Assembly (NCBI RefSeq): GCF_052113205.1
Contig: NZ_JBFRCU010000028.1
Location: 13,655 to 77,654, forward strand
Length of the DNA: 64,000 nt
Source of the DNA: Inquilinus sp052113205
GTDB taxonomy: Bacteria; Pseudomonadota; Alphaproteobacteria; DSM-16000; Inquilinaceae
Direction: 5' to 3'
Below the pieces are notes generated by a model. It ran no database searches. It was not told the origin of the DNA and was given only the letters and a program-made list of their open reading frames with translations. This document shows positions 42,763-51,408 of this stretch, piece by piece. How positions within the stretch are numbered: position 1 is the stretch's first letter; each line of letters begins with the position of its first letter. Made by a program: the position numbers and the translations under genes.

Positions 42763-42986
42763 ACCGCGATCGAGACGCAGCGCCGGTGGTCGGCGCCCAG
42801 TTCAGCCTGGCGGAGGACGGAACCGAGCTGTTCGCCTTCGTCATCGACGGCGGCAGCACGATCGGTCCCCGCGTGGCGACGGACGAGGACCGCGAGAAGC
42901 ACGCCGAAGCCTATGAGGCCTTCCTGACCAGCGCCACGTCGCCGGACGGCTCGGCCGCCCCGAAGCGCCGCGCCAAGAAGGCCTGA
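42759..42986 (+). CDS. Phage hypothetical protein, 75 aa
   Basis: Starts MNRDRDAAPVVGAQFSLAED, includes GTELFAFVIDGGSTIGPRVA and ends PKRRAKKA. Coupled to the gene before (ATGA) and 2 bp from the gene after. A small connector-region protein of unknown role. Confidence 0.65.
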   Translation: MNRDRDAAPVVGAQFSLAEDGTELFAFVIDGGSTIGPRVATDEDREKHAEAYEAFLTSATSPDGSAAPKRRAKKA

Positions 42987-42988
42987 CC

Positions 42989-43696
42989 ATGTCGCTCCTC
43001 ACCATCGTGCAGGACGTCGCCCTCGAGGTCGGCGTCACGCCGCCTTCGGCCGTGGTCGGCTCCCCGGATCTCCAGGTGAGGCAGCTTCAGCGGATCATGC
43101 AGAAGGAGGCGGCCGAGCTGGCGAAGCGGTCGAACTGGACGCGGCTGATCCTGCCGTTCGAGTTCACGACCGTCGCCGGCATGCCGCAGCCCGGCGCGCT
43201 GCCGGCGGAGATGAACCGCTTCTCGCCCGGGCGCGCCATGTGGCGGATCGACATGTTCCGCCCGGTCCTCGGGCCGCTGACGCCGGAGGAGTGGGCCGCG
43301 GCCATCAGCCGGCCGGTCAGCCCGGGCCTGTGGGGCTACTGGCGCGTGATCGGCGAGGACCTGAACATCTATCCGGCGCCGGCGGCCGGCCAGACGGTGC
43401 GCGGCGAGGTCGTCAGCGCGAACTGGTGCATTCACGCCGGTGACCCCGTGACCTATGGCGACCGCTGGACGGCCGACGATGACACCGCGCGGCTGGACGA
43501 GGAGTTGATGACGCTCGGCGGCATCTGGCGCTGGCGGCAGACCAAGGGGCTCGACTACGCCGAGGACATGGCGACCTACGAGCGCCAGGTCGAGCAGGCG
43601 GCGGCCCGGAACGGCGGCATGAAGGACATCAACATGAGCGCCAGCCGGGCCCGCTTTCCGGACTTCAACTGGTCGCAGACGATCACCGTGGCCTGA
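42989..43696 (+). CDS. Head-tail adaptor (Gp4-like tail accessory) protein
   Basis: A 235-residue protein similar in layout to podovirus adaptor proteins such as P22 Gp4 family members: SLLTIVQDVALEVGVTPPSA at the N-terminus, ELAKRSNWTRLILPFEF, LGPLTPEEWAAAISRPVSPG, YWRVIGEDLNIYPAP and GGIWRWRQTKGLDYAEDMAT. This pattern is common in proteins that bind under the portal. It is close behind the capsid block and ahead of a large tail hub-like protein. Confidence 0.78.
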   Translation: MSLLTIVQDVALEVGVTPPSAVVGSPDLQVRQLQRIMQKEAAELAKRSNWTRLILPFEFTTVAGMPQPGALPAEMNRFSPGRAMWRIDMFRPVLGPLTPEEWAAAISRPVSPGLWGYWRVIGEDLNIYPAPAAGQTVRGEVVSANWCIHAGDPVTYGDRWTADDDTARLDEELMTLGGIWRWRQTKGLDYAEDMATYERQVEQAAARNGGMKDINMSASRARFPDFNWSQTITVA

Positions 43697-43697
43697 C

Positions 43698-45392
43698 ATG
43701 GCGCGGACGGCTCTTCGCACCAACCCGACCCGGCAGCGCGTCTCGACCGCCGGCACGATCCCGGCGCCGGTCAAGGGCTGGATGGCGCTCGACAGCCTGG
43801 CCAAGATGCCGGTCGACAGCGCCGTCAAGCTGGTCAACTACTTCCCCAATCCGACCGACGTTGCGCTCCGCCGCGGCTCGGTCATGTGGGCGCAGGACAT
43901 CGGCGGCCCCGTCACCACGCTGATGGTGTGGAACGGCCCGGCGACGCAGAAGCTGTTCGCCGTGGGCGGCGGGAAGATCTGGAGCGTCACGAACCAGAGC
44001 TTCGACCAGGACACGCTGTGGGATCTGTTCGGAGGCTCGTTCGCTCCGGCCACGAGCTGGGATTCGCCTCCCGAGCCGGAGGCAACGGTCTGGGATGCAG
44101 ACCCGATCGATAACAAGGTCTTCACCGGCGTCATCAGCCTGGACGACTGGTGGCAATGGGAGAACTTCAGTAACAGCGGCGGCAACTGGCTGATGGCCGT
44201 CAACGGCTCGCAGCCGCGGCAGATCTACAACGGCTCGGCCTGGAGCACGGCGCCGGCGATCACCGGCGTGGACAGCGCCAGGCTGATCAACATCTTCGCC
44301 CACAAGCGCCGGATTTGGTTCATCGAGCGAGATTCGACCCGGGCCTGGTATCTCGACACCGACGCCATCGGGGGCGCGGCGACGCAGTTCGACCTTGGGC
44401 CGCTGATGACCGCCGGTGGCAAGCTGGTGGCCGGCGGATCCTGGACGATCGACGGCGGCTTCGGCCCCGACGACTATGCCTTCTTCCTGACGTCCGAGGG
44501 CCAGATCCTGGCCTATGCCGGCACCAACCCGAGCGACGCCAACAACTGGGCGATCAAGGGCACCTTCCAGGTCGGCCGGCCGCTCGGCTACCGGTGCCTG
44601 CTGAAGGTCGGCGCCGATATCGCGATCACGTGCGAGGACGGCGTCATTTCGCTGGCCAAGGCGCTGACTTTGGACCGGTCGTCGGCTCAGACGGCGGCGA
44701 TCACCAAAAACATCCAGGCCGCGTTCAACGATGCGGTGCGGGCGACCGGCGCGCTGAAGGGCTGGCAGCTCATCTCCTACCCGGTCGGCACCATGGCGAT
44801 CGTCAATGTCCCGACGGCGGCCAATGCCGAGAGCGTCCAGTATGTGATGAACACGATCACCGGCGCCTGGTGCGAGTTCCGGGGTATGAACGCGGCCTGC
44901 TGGGCGCTGATGGGCGGCCGCGCCTATTTCGGCACTTGGGACGGCGAGGTAGGGCTGGCGGACAACGGCGTGAGCGACGTCGGCTCGGACCGGCTTTCGG
45001 CCAGCGTGGTGACGGCCTTCAACTACCTGGACCCGAAGCCGCAGCAGAAGCAGATGAAGCTGCTGCGGCCGGTGATCCAGGGCGACGCGAATGTCGCGCC
45101 GGCGGTCGACGTCTCGGTCGACTACACCATCCGGGAGCCGCAGGGCGTGCTGACGCCGATCATCCCGACCGGCCCGCTGTGGGACATCTCGCTCTGGGAC
45201 CAGGCGGTCTGGGCGGAGGACTCGCCGCAGGTGCGGCTGGAATGGACCACGGTATTCGGCCTCGGCTACACCTTCGCCGCGACCATGAACGTGACGGTGT
45301 CGCCGCCGCTCGGGCGGAACGACATGATCACCGGCGTCGACGTCCGGATCGTCTCGTTCGACGTCATCTACGAGGCCGGGGCGCTGCTTTGA
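43698..45392 (+). CDS. Phage tail/stabilisation protein, 564 aa
   Basis: Beta-rich protein with a short N-terminal basic tract (ARTALRTNPTRQRVSTAGT), repeated Trp/Gly strands (VTTLMVWNGPATQKLFAVGG, FGGSFAPATSWDSPPEPEAT) and a C-terminal DVRIVSFDVIYEAGALL. In size and position it fits packaged-DNA stabilisation or nozzle proteins of podoviruses (P22 Gp10-like), which close the portal vertex. Some parts resemble a beta-propeller. Assignment rests on context. Confidence 0.7.
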   Translation: MARTALRTNPTRQRVSTAGTIPAPVKGWMALDSLAKMPVDSAVKLVNYFPNPTDVALRRGSVMWAQDIGGPVTTLMVWNGPATQKLFAVGGGKIWSVTNQSFDQDTLWDLFGGSFAPATSWDSPPEPEATVWDADPIDNKVFTGVISLDDWWQWENFSNSGGNWLMAVNGSQPRQIYNGSAWSTAPAITGVDSARLINIFAHKRRIWFIERDSTRAWYLDTDAIGGAATQFDLGPLMTAGGKLVAGGSWTIDGGFGPDDYAFFLTSEGQILAYAGTNPSDANNWAIKGTFQVGRPLGYRCLLKVGADIAITCEDGVISLAKALTLDRSSAQTAAITKNIQAAFNDAVRATGALKGWQLISYPVGTMAIVNVPTAANAESVQYVMNTITGAWCEFRGMNAACWALMGGRAYFGTWDGEVGLADNGVSDVGSDRLSASVVTAFNYLDPKPQQKQMKLLRPVIQGDANVAPAVDVSVDYTIREPQGVLTPIIPTGPLWDISLWDQAVWAEDSPQVRLEWTTVFGLGYTFAATMNVTVSPPLGRNDMITGVDVRIVSFDVIYEAGALL

Positions 45393-45820
45393 GGCTGCTC
45401 TACGGGTCGGACGAAGCGGTCGGGGCGTGGGTCAAGTCCAGGCTGCCGAACATGCCGCGCCTGCCGGTGCCGTTCGTGGGCATCGGCGTGATCGACGGGG
45501 CGCAGCTGGTCGCCGGCGTGCTGTTCCACAACTACATCCCGGAATTCGGTTCGATCGAGGTCAGCATCGCGGCCGACACGGCGCGGTGGCTGAGCCGCGA
45601 CCGGGTGTCGCTGATCCTGGGATACCCGTTCCGCCAGCTCGGCTGCGGCCGGGTATCGGCGGCCATCATGGCAAGCAATAGCCGGTCGATCCGGCTCTGC
45701 ATGGGCCTCGGCTTCAAGCGCGAAGGCCTGGTGCGCCGCGGCTTCGGGCGCGACGACGCGGTAATCCTTGGGCTGCTGCGCGAGGAGTGGGAAAGGGGTC
45801 GATATGGCAACGTTTCTTGA
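45389..45820 (+). CDS. GNAT-family N-acetyltransferase within the tail gene block
   Basis: A 143-residue acetyltransferase of the GNAT fold. The strand and helix pattern GVLFHNYIPEFGSIEVSIAA, GYPFRQLGCGRVSAAIMASN and SRSIRLCMGLGFKREGLVRR is the classic acetyl-CoA-binding and C-terminal GNAT signature (N-x-x-S...GF-x-x-EG). The start is TTG overlapping the previous stop (TTGA); no ATG fits. It is embedded between structural genes, so it is expressed late with the virion proteins. The target is unknown: virion proteins, the cell surface or host factors. Confidence 0.85.
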   Translation: MRLLYGSDEAVGAWVKSRLPNMPRLPVPFVGIGVIDGAQLVAGVLFHNYIPEFGSIEVSIAADTARWLSRDRVSLILGYPFRQLGCGRVSAAIMASNSRSIRLCMGLGFKREGLVRRGFGRDDAVILGLLREEWERGRYGNVS

Positions 45821-46229
45821 CATCCTGCGGGGCGCAGGCCGCGGCGGTGGCGGCAACGACAACATCAACATGCCGCAGCTCAACCCGATCGTCGGCCAGC
45901 CTGAGACCATGGATGCGCTGACGCAGGCCGTAATGGCGCGCGGGGGCGGCGGATTCCAGCCCGGGGCGCAGCCGGGCCGCGTGGCGATGCCGACCCTCAA
46001 CGGCGGCTATGGGCAGCAATACGGCAAGCTGACCGATGCCATGATGAGCCGGTATCCGGGCCAGCTTCGGGCCGGTGGCTCGGTGTTCGATGCCCAGCCA
46101 AGCGCGCAGGCGCAGGCGGCGATGCCGCCGCCAGCACAGCCGCAGGTCATGGCGCCGCCCGCGCCGGCGGTGGCTCCGAAGCCGCCGCCGATGAAGCAGA
46201 TGTTCGAACGCGTTCGGTCGGGGCACTGA
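45804..46229 (+). CDS. Phage hypothetical protein, 141 aa, Gly/Pro/Met-rich
   Basis: Starts MATFLDILRGAGRGGGGNDN. Largely low-complexity (NMPQLNPIVGQPETMDALTQ, PPAQPQVMAPPAPAVAPKPP). It overlaps the end of the GNAT gene and is followed 1 bp later by the S74-type gene. Likely a small internal or tail-associated structural protein; no domain is recognised. Confidence 0.65.
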   Translation: MATFLDILRGAGRGGGGNDNINMPQLNPIVGQPETMDALTQAVMARGGGGFQPGAQPGRVAMPTLNGGYGQQYGKLTDAMMSRYPGQLRAGGSVFDAQPSAQAQAAMPPPAQPQVMAPPAPAVAPKPPPMKQMFERVRSGH

Positions 46230-46230
46230 T

Positions 46231-47160
46231 ATGGGCGGCGGCGGGAAGGGCGGCGGCGGGTCGGCACCACAGGCGCCGGATCCGTATGAGTCCGCGGATG
46301 CGCAGCTCAACGCGAACGTGATCGCGGGCATGATCACGAACGGCATGGGCCGCAACGACGTCAACAACCCCTATTACAGCGTCATCAACAAGAGCCTGGG
46401 CGATGGTCGGTGGCAGCAGAACATCATGCTCTCGCCGGAGCAGCAGGCGCTGTTGGATCAACAGAACGCGCTTTCGTACAACATGAACGCCCAGGCCGGC
46501 GACACGCTGAACAACCTGGGCACGGGCAAGTACGAGGACGCGGTCTACCAGAACTATGCCTCGAGGCTCGATCCGCAGTGGGCGACGCAGCAGAGCAACC
46601 TTGAGAACCAGCTCGCGAACCAGGGCATCACCCGCGGCTCGGCCGCCTGGAACACGTCGATGGACCAGATGGGGCGGAGCAAGAACGACGCCTACGGCCA
46701 GGCGCGCAACCAGTCCGTCCTGACTGGGCTGCAGGCCCGCAACCAGCTGGTCAACGAGGCGATGGCCCTGTCCGGCCGCGGGGCTCCGCAGACCGCTTCC
46801 GCGCCTCAGTCGTCGTCGCCCAGCATCCAGGCTCCGGACATCCAGGGTGCGATGCAGAACCAGTACAACGCGCAGATGCAGGAATGGCAGCAGGGCCAGC
46901 AGAACAGCAACAACTTCATGAACGGGCTGTTCGGGCTGGGCTCCGCCGCGGCGATGGCGGCCTTTAGCGATGTCCGGCTGAAGCGCGACGTCCGGCGCAT
47001 CGGCAAGACGGAGAGCGGCGTGCCGCTCTACGAGTTCCGCTACCGCGCCGGCGGCCCGCTGCAGATCGGCGTCATGGCGCAGGACGTGGAGCAGATCACG
47101 CCCGAGGCCGTGTCCGAGCAGGACGGCTGGAAGTGCGTCGACTATCGCATGGTCGCGTGA
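46231..47160 (+). CDS. Virion protein with C-terminal peptidase S74/endosialidase chaperone-like domain
   Basis: A 309-residue protein. The first 240 residues are Gln/Asn/Ser-rich with helices (PQWATQQSNLENQLANQGIT), typical of internal podovirus proteins. The last 70 residues begin AAFSDVRLKRDVRRIGKTES and continue EFRYRAGGPLQIGVMAQDVE, the intramolecular chaperone autoprocessing (S74) signature, with the cleavage-site Ser in FSDVRLK. Such domains trimerise fibres and then cut themselves off. On an internal-type protein this is unusual; it may alternatively be a trimeric tail needle or fibre. Confidence 0.75.
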   Translation: MGGGGKGGGGSAPQAPDPYESADAQLNANVIAGMITNGMGRNDVNNPYYSVINKSLGDGRWQQNIMLSPEQQALLDQQNALSYNMNAQAGDTLNNLGTGKYEDAVYQNYASRLDPQWATQQSNLENQLANQGITRGSAAWNTSMDQMGRSKNDAYGQARNQSVLTGLQARNQLVNEAMALSGRGAPQTASAPQSSSPSIQAPDIQGAMQNQYNAQMQEWQQGQQNSNNFMNGLFGLGSAAAMAAFSDVRLKRDVRRIGKTESGVPLYEFRYRAGGPLQIGVMAQDVEQITPEAVSEQDGWKCVDYRMVA

Positions 47161-47172
47161 CGGGGGGATTGA

Positions 47173-49116
47173 ATGGCAGGCATCGTCTACGAGCAGCCGG
47201 CCACGCCGGCCGGCCCTCCCGCCACGCCGATCGGCCCGGGCTTCTCGCCGCAGTCCTTCCGCGACAAGAAGGACCAGTACGACAACCTGCTGCAGTCGGT
47301 GCTGTCTCAGCGCACGACCGGCGTTCTCGACGGCCTGGCCAAGATGGCGACGGCCGGCCTGCTGGGCTGGCGGCAGAGCAAGAACCAGGACAAGGCCGAC
47401 AGCGCGCGGGCAGGGGCCTCCGCCGACACGTCGCGCCTGCTGGAGGCGCTGATGGGCGGCGGCAAGACGGCTCCGGCCGCGACCCCGCCCGGCGTCGGCG
47501 GCTCCGACAAGCTGACGAACGCGCTGGTGCAGTCCCGCGGCGGCCCGGCGCTCGGCAATGACGTGCTCGGCGACGGCAAGCTGCCGGCCGACATGGTGCA
47601 CAAGGAGAGCCGCGGCAACCAGTTCGCCGCCAACGGCAAGCCCCTGACCAGCCCGGCCGGCGCGATCGGCATCGCCCAGGTGATGCCCGGCACCGCACCG
47701 GAAGCCGCGCGCCTCGCCGGCGTGCCGTTCGACGACAATCGCTACCGCACCGATGCCGCCTACAACGAGCAGTTGGGCTCGGCCTACTACGACGCGCAGA
47801 TGAGCAAGTTCGGCGATCCGGAGCTCGCCCGCGCCGCCTATAACGCCGGGCCCGGCCGGGTCGACCAGTATGTCGGCAGCGGCCGCCCCCTGCCGGCGGA
47901 GACGGTGCAGTACGCCGACCTGAACGGCGATGGCCGGATCGGCGGGACCGCGCCGCAGGGGCCGCAGCAAGGGCCGCAGGTGGCCGCGGTGGGGCAGGGC
48001 GACATGCCGCTCGCACCGGGCGGCCCGGAGATGCCCGCCTCGATGCAGCCCGGCTATCAGCCGATCGGCTCGCAGGTTCCGCAGCAGCAGGCCGCGGCGC
48101 CAGCAGCCCCGGTAGGCCAGCAGCCGGCCGGGGGCGGCAATGCGCAGCTGCAGGCGGCCCTGGCGATCATGTCCAACCCGTGGGCGGACGAGGGGCAGAA
48201 GCAGGTTGCGGGGCTTATCCTCCAGCAGGCGATGAAGCAGGACCAGCCGGTCAACGGGATCGAGATGGGCAACCGCCTGGTGAACCCGCGGACGGGCGCC
48301 GTCATCGCCGATTTCAGCGAGCAGGGCGGCTCCGGCGCGTTCGAGGGCAAGGCGGCCGATATCCAGGCCGCGAACTACCTCGTGGCGCAGGGCAAGATGA
48401 CCCGTGAGCAGGCGGCGCAATGGCTGCTGGCGCGCCAGGCGGTCGGGCCGAACGGCCAGGTCGACCTGATCACGCCGGATGCACTGTCGAGCGGCCAGAG
48501 CGTCGGCGGCGCGCCCGCGGTGATGAACGGGCAGCCCATGGGCGCCGCGCCGCCGGTGCAGCCGAACCAGCCTGGCGTCGTGACCGTGCGGCAGCCGGGG
48601 ATGGCGAACCTGACCGAGGGCCAGGGCAATGCTGCGCTCTATGCCGATCGCATGCGGGCCGCCAACGCCGTCATCGACCAGTTCGGGGCTGAGGGGCAGG
48701 ACCGCGGCCAGAATTTCCTGTCGGCGGTGCCCTTCTTCGGCAATTCGATGGTGAGCTCCGGCTACCAGCAGAACGACCAGGCGCAGCGGGATTTCGTGAC
48801 CGCGACCCTGCGGCGTGAGTCCGGCGCGGCGATCTCCGAAAGCGAGTTCACCAACGCCCGGAAGCAGTACTTTCCGCAGCCCGGCGACAGCCCGGAGGTG
48901 ATCGAGCAGAAGCGCCAGAACCGCTTGACCGCCATCAACGGCATCGCCCGGGCGGCCGGCCCCGCTTACTTCAACGCCGAGCAGCAGGCGGGCCAGCAGC
49001 CGCCGGTCGCGCCGCAGCCGCAGGGCGTTCCAGGGCCGCAGGGCGCCGCACCGCCGGTGCAGCCCGGGGGCGGCGGCGTGCTCCGCTACGACGCGCAGGG
49101 GAACCGCATCCAATGA
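47173..49116 (+). CDS. Internal virion protein with lytic transglycosylase domain
   Basis: A 647-residue protein. Residues about 130-260 are an SLT-type lytic transglycosylase: LPADMVHKESRGNQFAANG with the catalytic Glu of the ES motif, SPAGAIGIAQVMPGTAPEAA, ELARAAYNAGPGRVDQY. The remainder is Pro/Gln/Gly-rich with helical segments and an acidic-basic C-terminus. Such ejection proteins enter the periplasm and open the peptidoglycan for DNA entry in short-tailed phages. It overlaps the next gene by ATGA. Confidence 0.87.
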   Translation: MAGIVYEQPATPAGPPATPIGPGFSPQSFRDKKDQYDNLLQSVLSQRTTGVLDGLAKMATAGLLGWRQSKNQDKADSARAGASADTSRLLEALMGGGKTAPAATPPGVGGSDKLTNALVQSRGGPALGNDVLGDGKLPADMVHKESRGNQFAANGKPLTSPAGAIGIAQVMPGTAPEAARLAGVPFDDNRYRTDAAYNEQLGSAYYDAQMSKFGDPELARAAYNAGPGRVDQYVGSGRPLPAETVQYADLNGDGRIGGTAPQGPQQGPQVAAVGQGDMPLAPGGPEMPASMQPGYQPIGSQVPQQQAAAPAAPVGQQPAGGGNAQLQAALAIMSNPWADEGQKQVAGLILQQAMKQDQPVNGIEMGNRLVNPRTGAVIADFSEQGGSGAFEGKAADIQAANYLVAQGKMTREQAAQWLLARQAVGPNGQVDLITPDALSSGQSVGGAPAVMNGQPMGAAPPVQPNQPGVVTVRQPGMANLTEGQGNAALYADRMRAANAVIDQFGAEGQDRGQNFLSAVPFFGNSMVSSGYQQNDQAQRDFVTATLRRESGAAISESEFTNARKQYFPQPGDSPEVIEQKRQNRLTAINGIARAAGPAYFNAEQQAGQQPPVAPQPQGVPGPQGAAPPVQPGGGGVLRYDAQGNRIQ

Positions 49117-51233
49117 TCCAGGCGCAGTCGGCCGATGGCGTGATGCACGAGTTCCCGGACGGGACCGACCCGGCCGTGGTCGACCGGGTCATGAAGAGCT
49201 ATGCCCAGCAGCAGGCTCCGGCGCCCAAGCCCGAGCTCGACCCGATGACCGGGCAGGCCCCGGCCCAGGACATGGGGTGGCTGTCGCGCCAGCTGATGGG
49301 CATCCAGCAGGCCATTGGCGGCCCCACGGACGCGCTTCGGCAGGGCGCGACGCTCGGCCTGGCCGATGAGGTGGGCGCGGCCGGCGGCGCCGTGGGCGAG
49401 ATCGCCGGACGCTCGATGACCGGGAAACCGGTCAACATGGGCGGCCCGTCCCTCACGCACCTGATCACCGGCCAGGAAGCGCCGTCGCTCGGCAGCGCCT
49501 ACAGCGAGAACCTGGACCAGATCCGCGGTCAGCAGCAGGCATGGGGCGAGGAGCACCCGATTGCCGACGTGGCCCTGCAGATCGCCGGCGGCCTCGGCAC
49601 CGGCCTGGGCATGACTAAAGGCTTGGCGCCTGCCAAGACCCTGATGGGCAACATCGGGCAGAATGCCGCGGTCGGCGCCGGCACGGGTGCGGTTGCGGGG
49701 GCCGGCAATGCGGAGGGCGGCCCGTATGAGCGTCTGGTGGGCGCCCTGACCGGCGGCGTGGCCGGGGGCGCCATCGGCGGCGCGTTGCCGGCCGCTGCCG
49801 GCGTGCTCGGCCGCGGCGTGGGAATGGTCGGCAATGCCCTCGGGCTGCGCAATCCGCAGACGCAGGCGAGCCGCCTGATGCTGAACGCCCTGGAGCGCGA
49901 CCAGGTGACGCCGCAGGATCTGGCAACCCGCGCTGCACAGTACCCGGGCCAGCCGGTGTCGATCGCCGACGTGGCCGGCCCGAACACGCAGCGCCTCGCC
50001 GGCGCCGCCTTCCGGGTGCCGAGCCAGGGGCGGGCGCAGATGCTGGACCAGCTCGAGCAGCGCAATTTCGAGCGGCCGGAGCGCATCGTCGACCTGATGC
50101 GCGGCGCGATGGGCAACCCGGAGGCGTTCAAGCAGACCGTCGAGCAGATCACGGTGCAGCGCGCCCAGGCGGCAAAGCCGTTCTATGACCTGCTGCGGCA
50201 GTCGGACCCGGCCATGTACAACACGCCGGAGGTGATCGAGATCCTGAACACCCCGGCCGGCCGCCGCGCGATCGCCGCGGCCGAGCAGAAGGCGTTGAAC
50301 CTCCGCGAGCCGTTCCCGCAGCTGGTCACGACCGAAGTCGACCCGCTGACGGGCCAGCAGGTCCAGCGCGTCACCAAGATCCCGAACTTCGAAGCGCTCG
50401 ACCAGGTGAAGCGCAGCCTGGACGACATCATTGAGGACGCCCGTGATCCGATCAGCCGGCGGATCCCGTCCGAGGTGCGCGATATCGCCCGGGTGCGCGG
50501 CGACCTGGTGGCCGAGATGGACGACGTGACCAACGGCCTCTATGCCGAGGCCCGCCAGTCCTTCGCCGGCCCGAGCGCGAGCCTGGACGCGATGAACTCC
50601 GGCCGGGCCTTCGCCAAGGGCGACGTGGAGGACATGGGGCGCCTGTTCGGCGGCCTGTCGAGCGGCGACAAGGATCTGTTCCGGCTCGGCGTCGTCCGTG
50701 AGCTGCGCGAGATGATCGAGAGGGGCGGGGGCAACCGGAACCAGGCCGCGGCCATCATGGGACCGGGCATGCGGCGCCGGCTGGCGGAGATCTTCCCCGA
50801 CCAGCAGAGCTATCAGGCGTTCATGCAGGCCCTGCGGATGGAGAACACCATGCAGCAGACCAGCAACGTGGTCCGTGGCAACAGCGCCACGGCCGAGCGG
50901 CTGTCAGAGGACGCGGCGCAGGGCGCGGCGATGAACGACATCGCGGACCTGGGGGGCGCGGTCATGTCGGGCAACCCGATGCGGATGGCCGGAGCCGGCA
51001 TCGGCTGGGCGGCACGCCGGGCGCGCGGCATCAACGAGCCGGTCGCCAATCAGCTGTCGTCCGCCCTGATGGACCCTTCGCCTCAGACGCGAAACCAGGT
51101 CATCGCTGAACTGCTGCGGTCATCCCAAGCGCGGCAAGCGCCCCAGCCAATCCCGGCGGCGCTCCTAGCAGGATCGCGCACGTTGCTCCCAGCCCTCCTA
51201 GGAGGAGGGCTCGCCCCGCAATCCTCCAATTGA
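49113..51233 (+). CDS. Large DNA ejection/injection-type virion protein
   Basis: A 706-residue protein with an N-terminal SADGVMHEFPDGTDPAVVDR pattern typical of phage ejection proteins. A Gly/Ala-rich, glycine-zipper-like stretch (GAGTGAVAGAGNAEGGP, LTGGVAGGAIGGALPAAAGV) around residues 180-240 could insert into membrane. Long helices follow (ERVMQTSN-like C-terminal regions, ARRARGINEPVANQLSSALM). With the preceding transglycosylase it probably forms the trans-envelope channel. Its last 134 bp overlap a leftward frame at 51100-51345. Confidence 0.78.
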   Translation: MIQAQSADGVMHEFPDGTDPAVVDRVMKSYAQQQAPAPKPELDPMTGQAPAQDMGWLSRQLMGIQQAIGGPTDALRQGATLGLADEVGAAGGAVGEIAGRSMTGKPVNMGGPSLTHLITGQEAPSLGSAYSENLDQIRGQQQAWGEEHPIADVALQIAGGLGTGLGMTKGLAPAKTLMGNIGQNAAVGAGTGAVAGAGNAEGGPYERLVGALTGGVAGGAIGGALPAAAGVLGRGVGMVGNALGLRNPQTQASRLMLNALERDQVTPQDLATRAAQYPGQPVSIADVAGPNTQRLAGAAFRVPSQGRAQMLDQLEQRNFERPERIVDLMRGAMGNPEAFKQTVEQITVQRAQAAKPFYDLLRQSDPAMYNTPEVIEILNTPAGRRAIAAAEQKALNLREPFPQLVTTEVDPLTGQQVQRVTKIPNFEALDQVKRSLDDIIEDARDPISRRIPSEVRDIARVRGDLVAEMDDVTNGLYAEARQSFAGPSASLDAMNSGRAFAKGDVEDMGRLFGGLSSGDKDLFRLGVVRELREMIERGGGNRNQAAAIMGPGMRRRLAEIFPDQQSYQAFMQALRMENTMQQTSNVVRGNSATAERLSEDAAQGAAMNDIADLGGAVMSGNPMRMAGAGIGWAARRARGINEPVANQLSSALMDPSPQTRNQVIAELLRSSQARQAPQPIPAALLAGSRTLLPALLGGGLAPQSSN

Positions 51234-51345
51234 ATGGGGCGACCCGCCAGCTTCGCTCGGTGACGGGCTCATAGACGCCGGTTTCGGCATCGTATCGCGC
51301 GCAGTATTCAGCCCAGGTGCGGGGCTGATCGAGTTCTTTGCCCAT
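51100..51345 (-). CDS. Small membrane protein, 81 aa, antisense to the ejection-protein 3' end
   Basis: Starts MGKELDQPRTWAEYCARYDA after TTTGAGGG, continues ETGVYEPVTERSWRVAPFNW and ends in a hydrophobic stretch (ALLLGGLGATCAILLGA, LAGALAALGMTAAV) forming one or two membrane helices. Composition is convincingly protein-like. It overlaps convergently 134 bp of the ejection gene, so both C-termini share DNA in opposite frames. Possibly a superinfection-exclusion or holin-like protein expressed in the lysogen; unproven. Confidence 0.55.
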   Translation of the reverse strand: MGKELDQPRTWAEYCARYDAETGVYEPVTERSWRVAPFNWRIAGRALLLGGLGATCAILLGAPPGLAGALAALGMTAAVQR

Positions 51346-51366
51346 CCCTCAAAGTAGCAGATTCAG

Positions 51367-51390
51367 GCCCCGCCAGACAGCGGGGCTTTT
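51367..51390 (+). terminator. Rho-independent terminator before the tail fibre genes
   Basis: GCCCCGC and GCGGGGC stem with CAGACA loop followed by TTTT. It ends the rightward head/tail transcript and lies 19 bp before the tail fibre ATG, so the fibre genes need their own promoter or read-through. Confidence 0.85.
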
Positions 51391-51408
51391 CTCGTTCGGG
51401 AGCACCGC

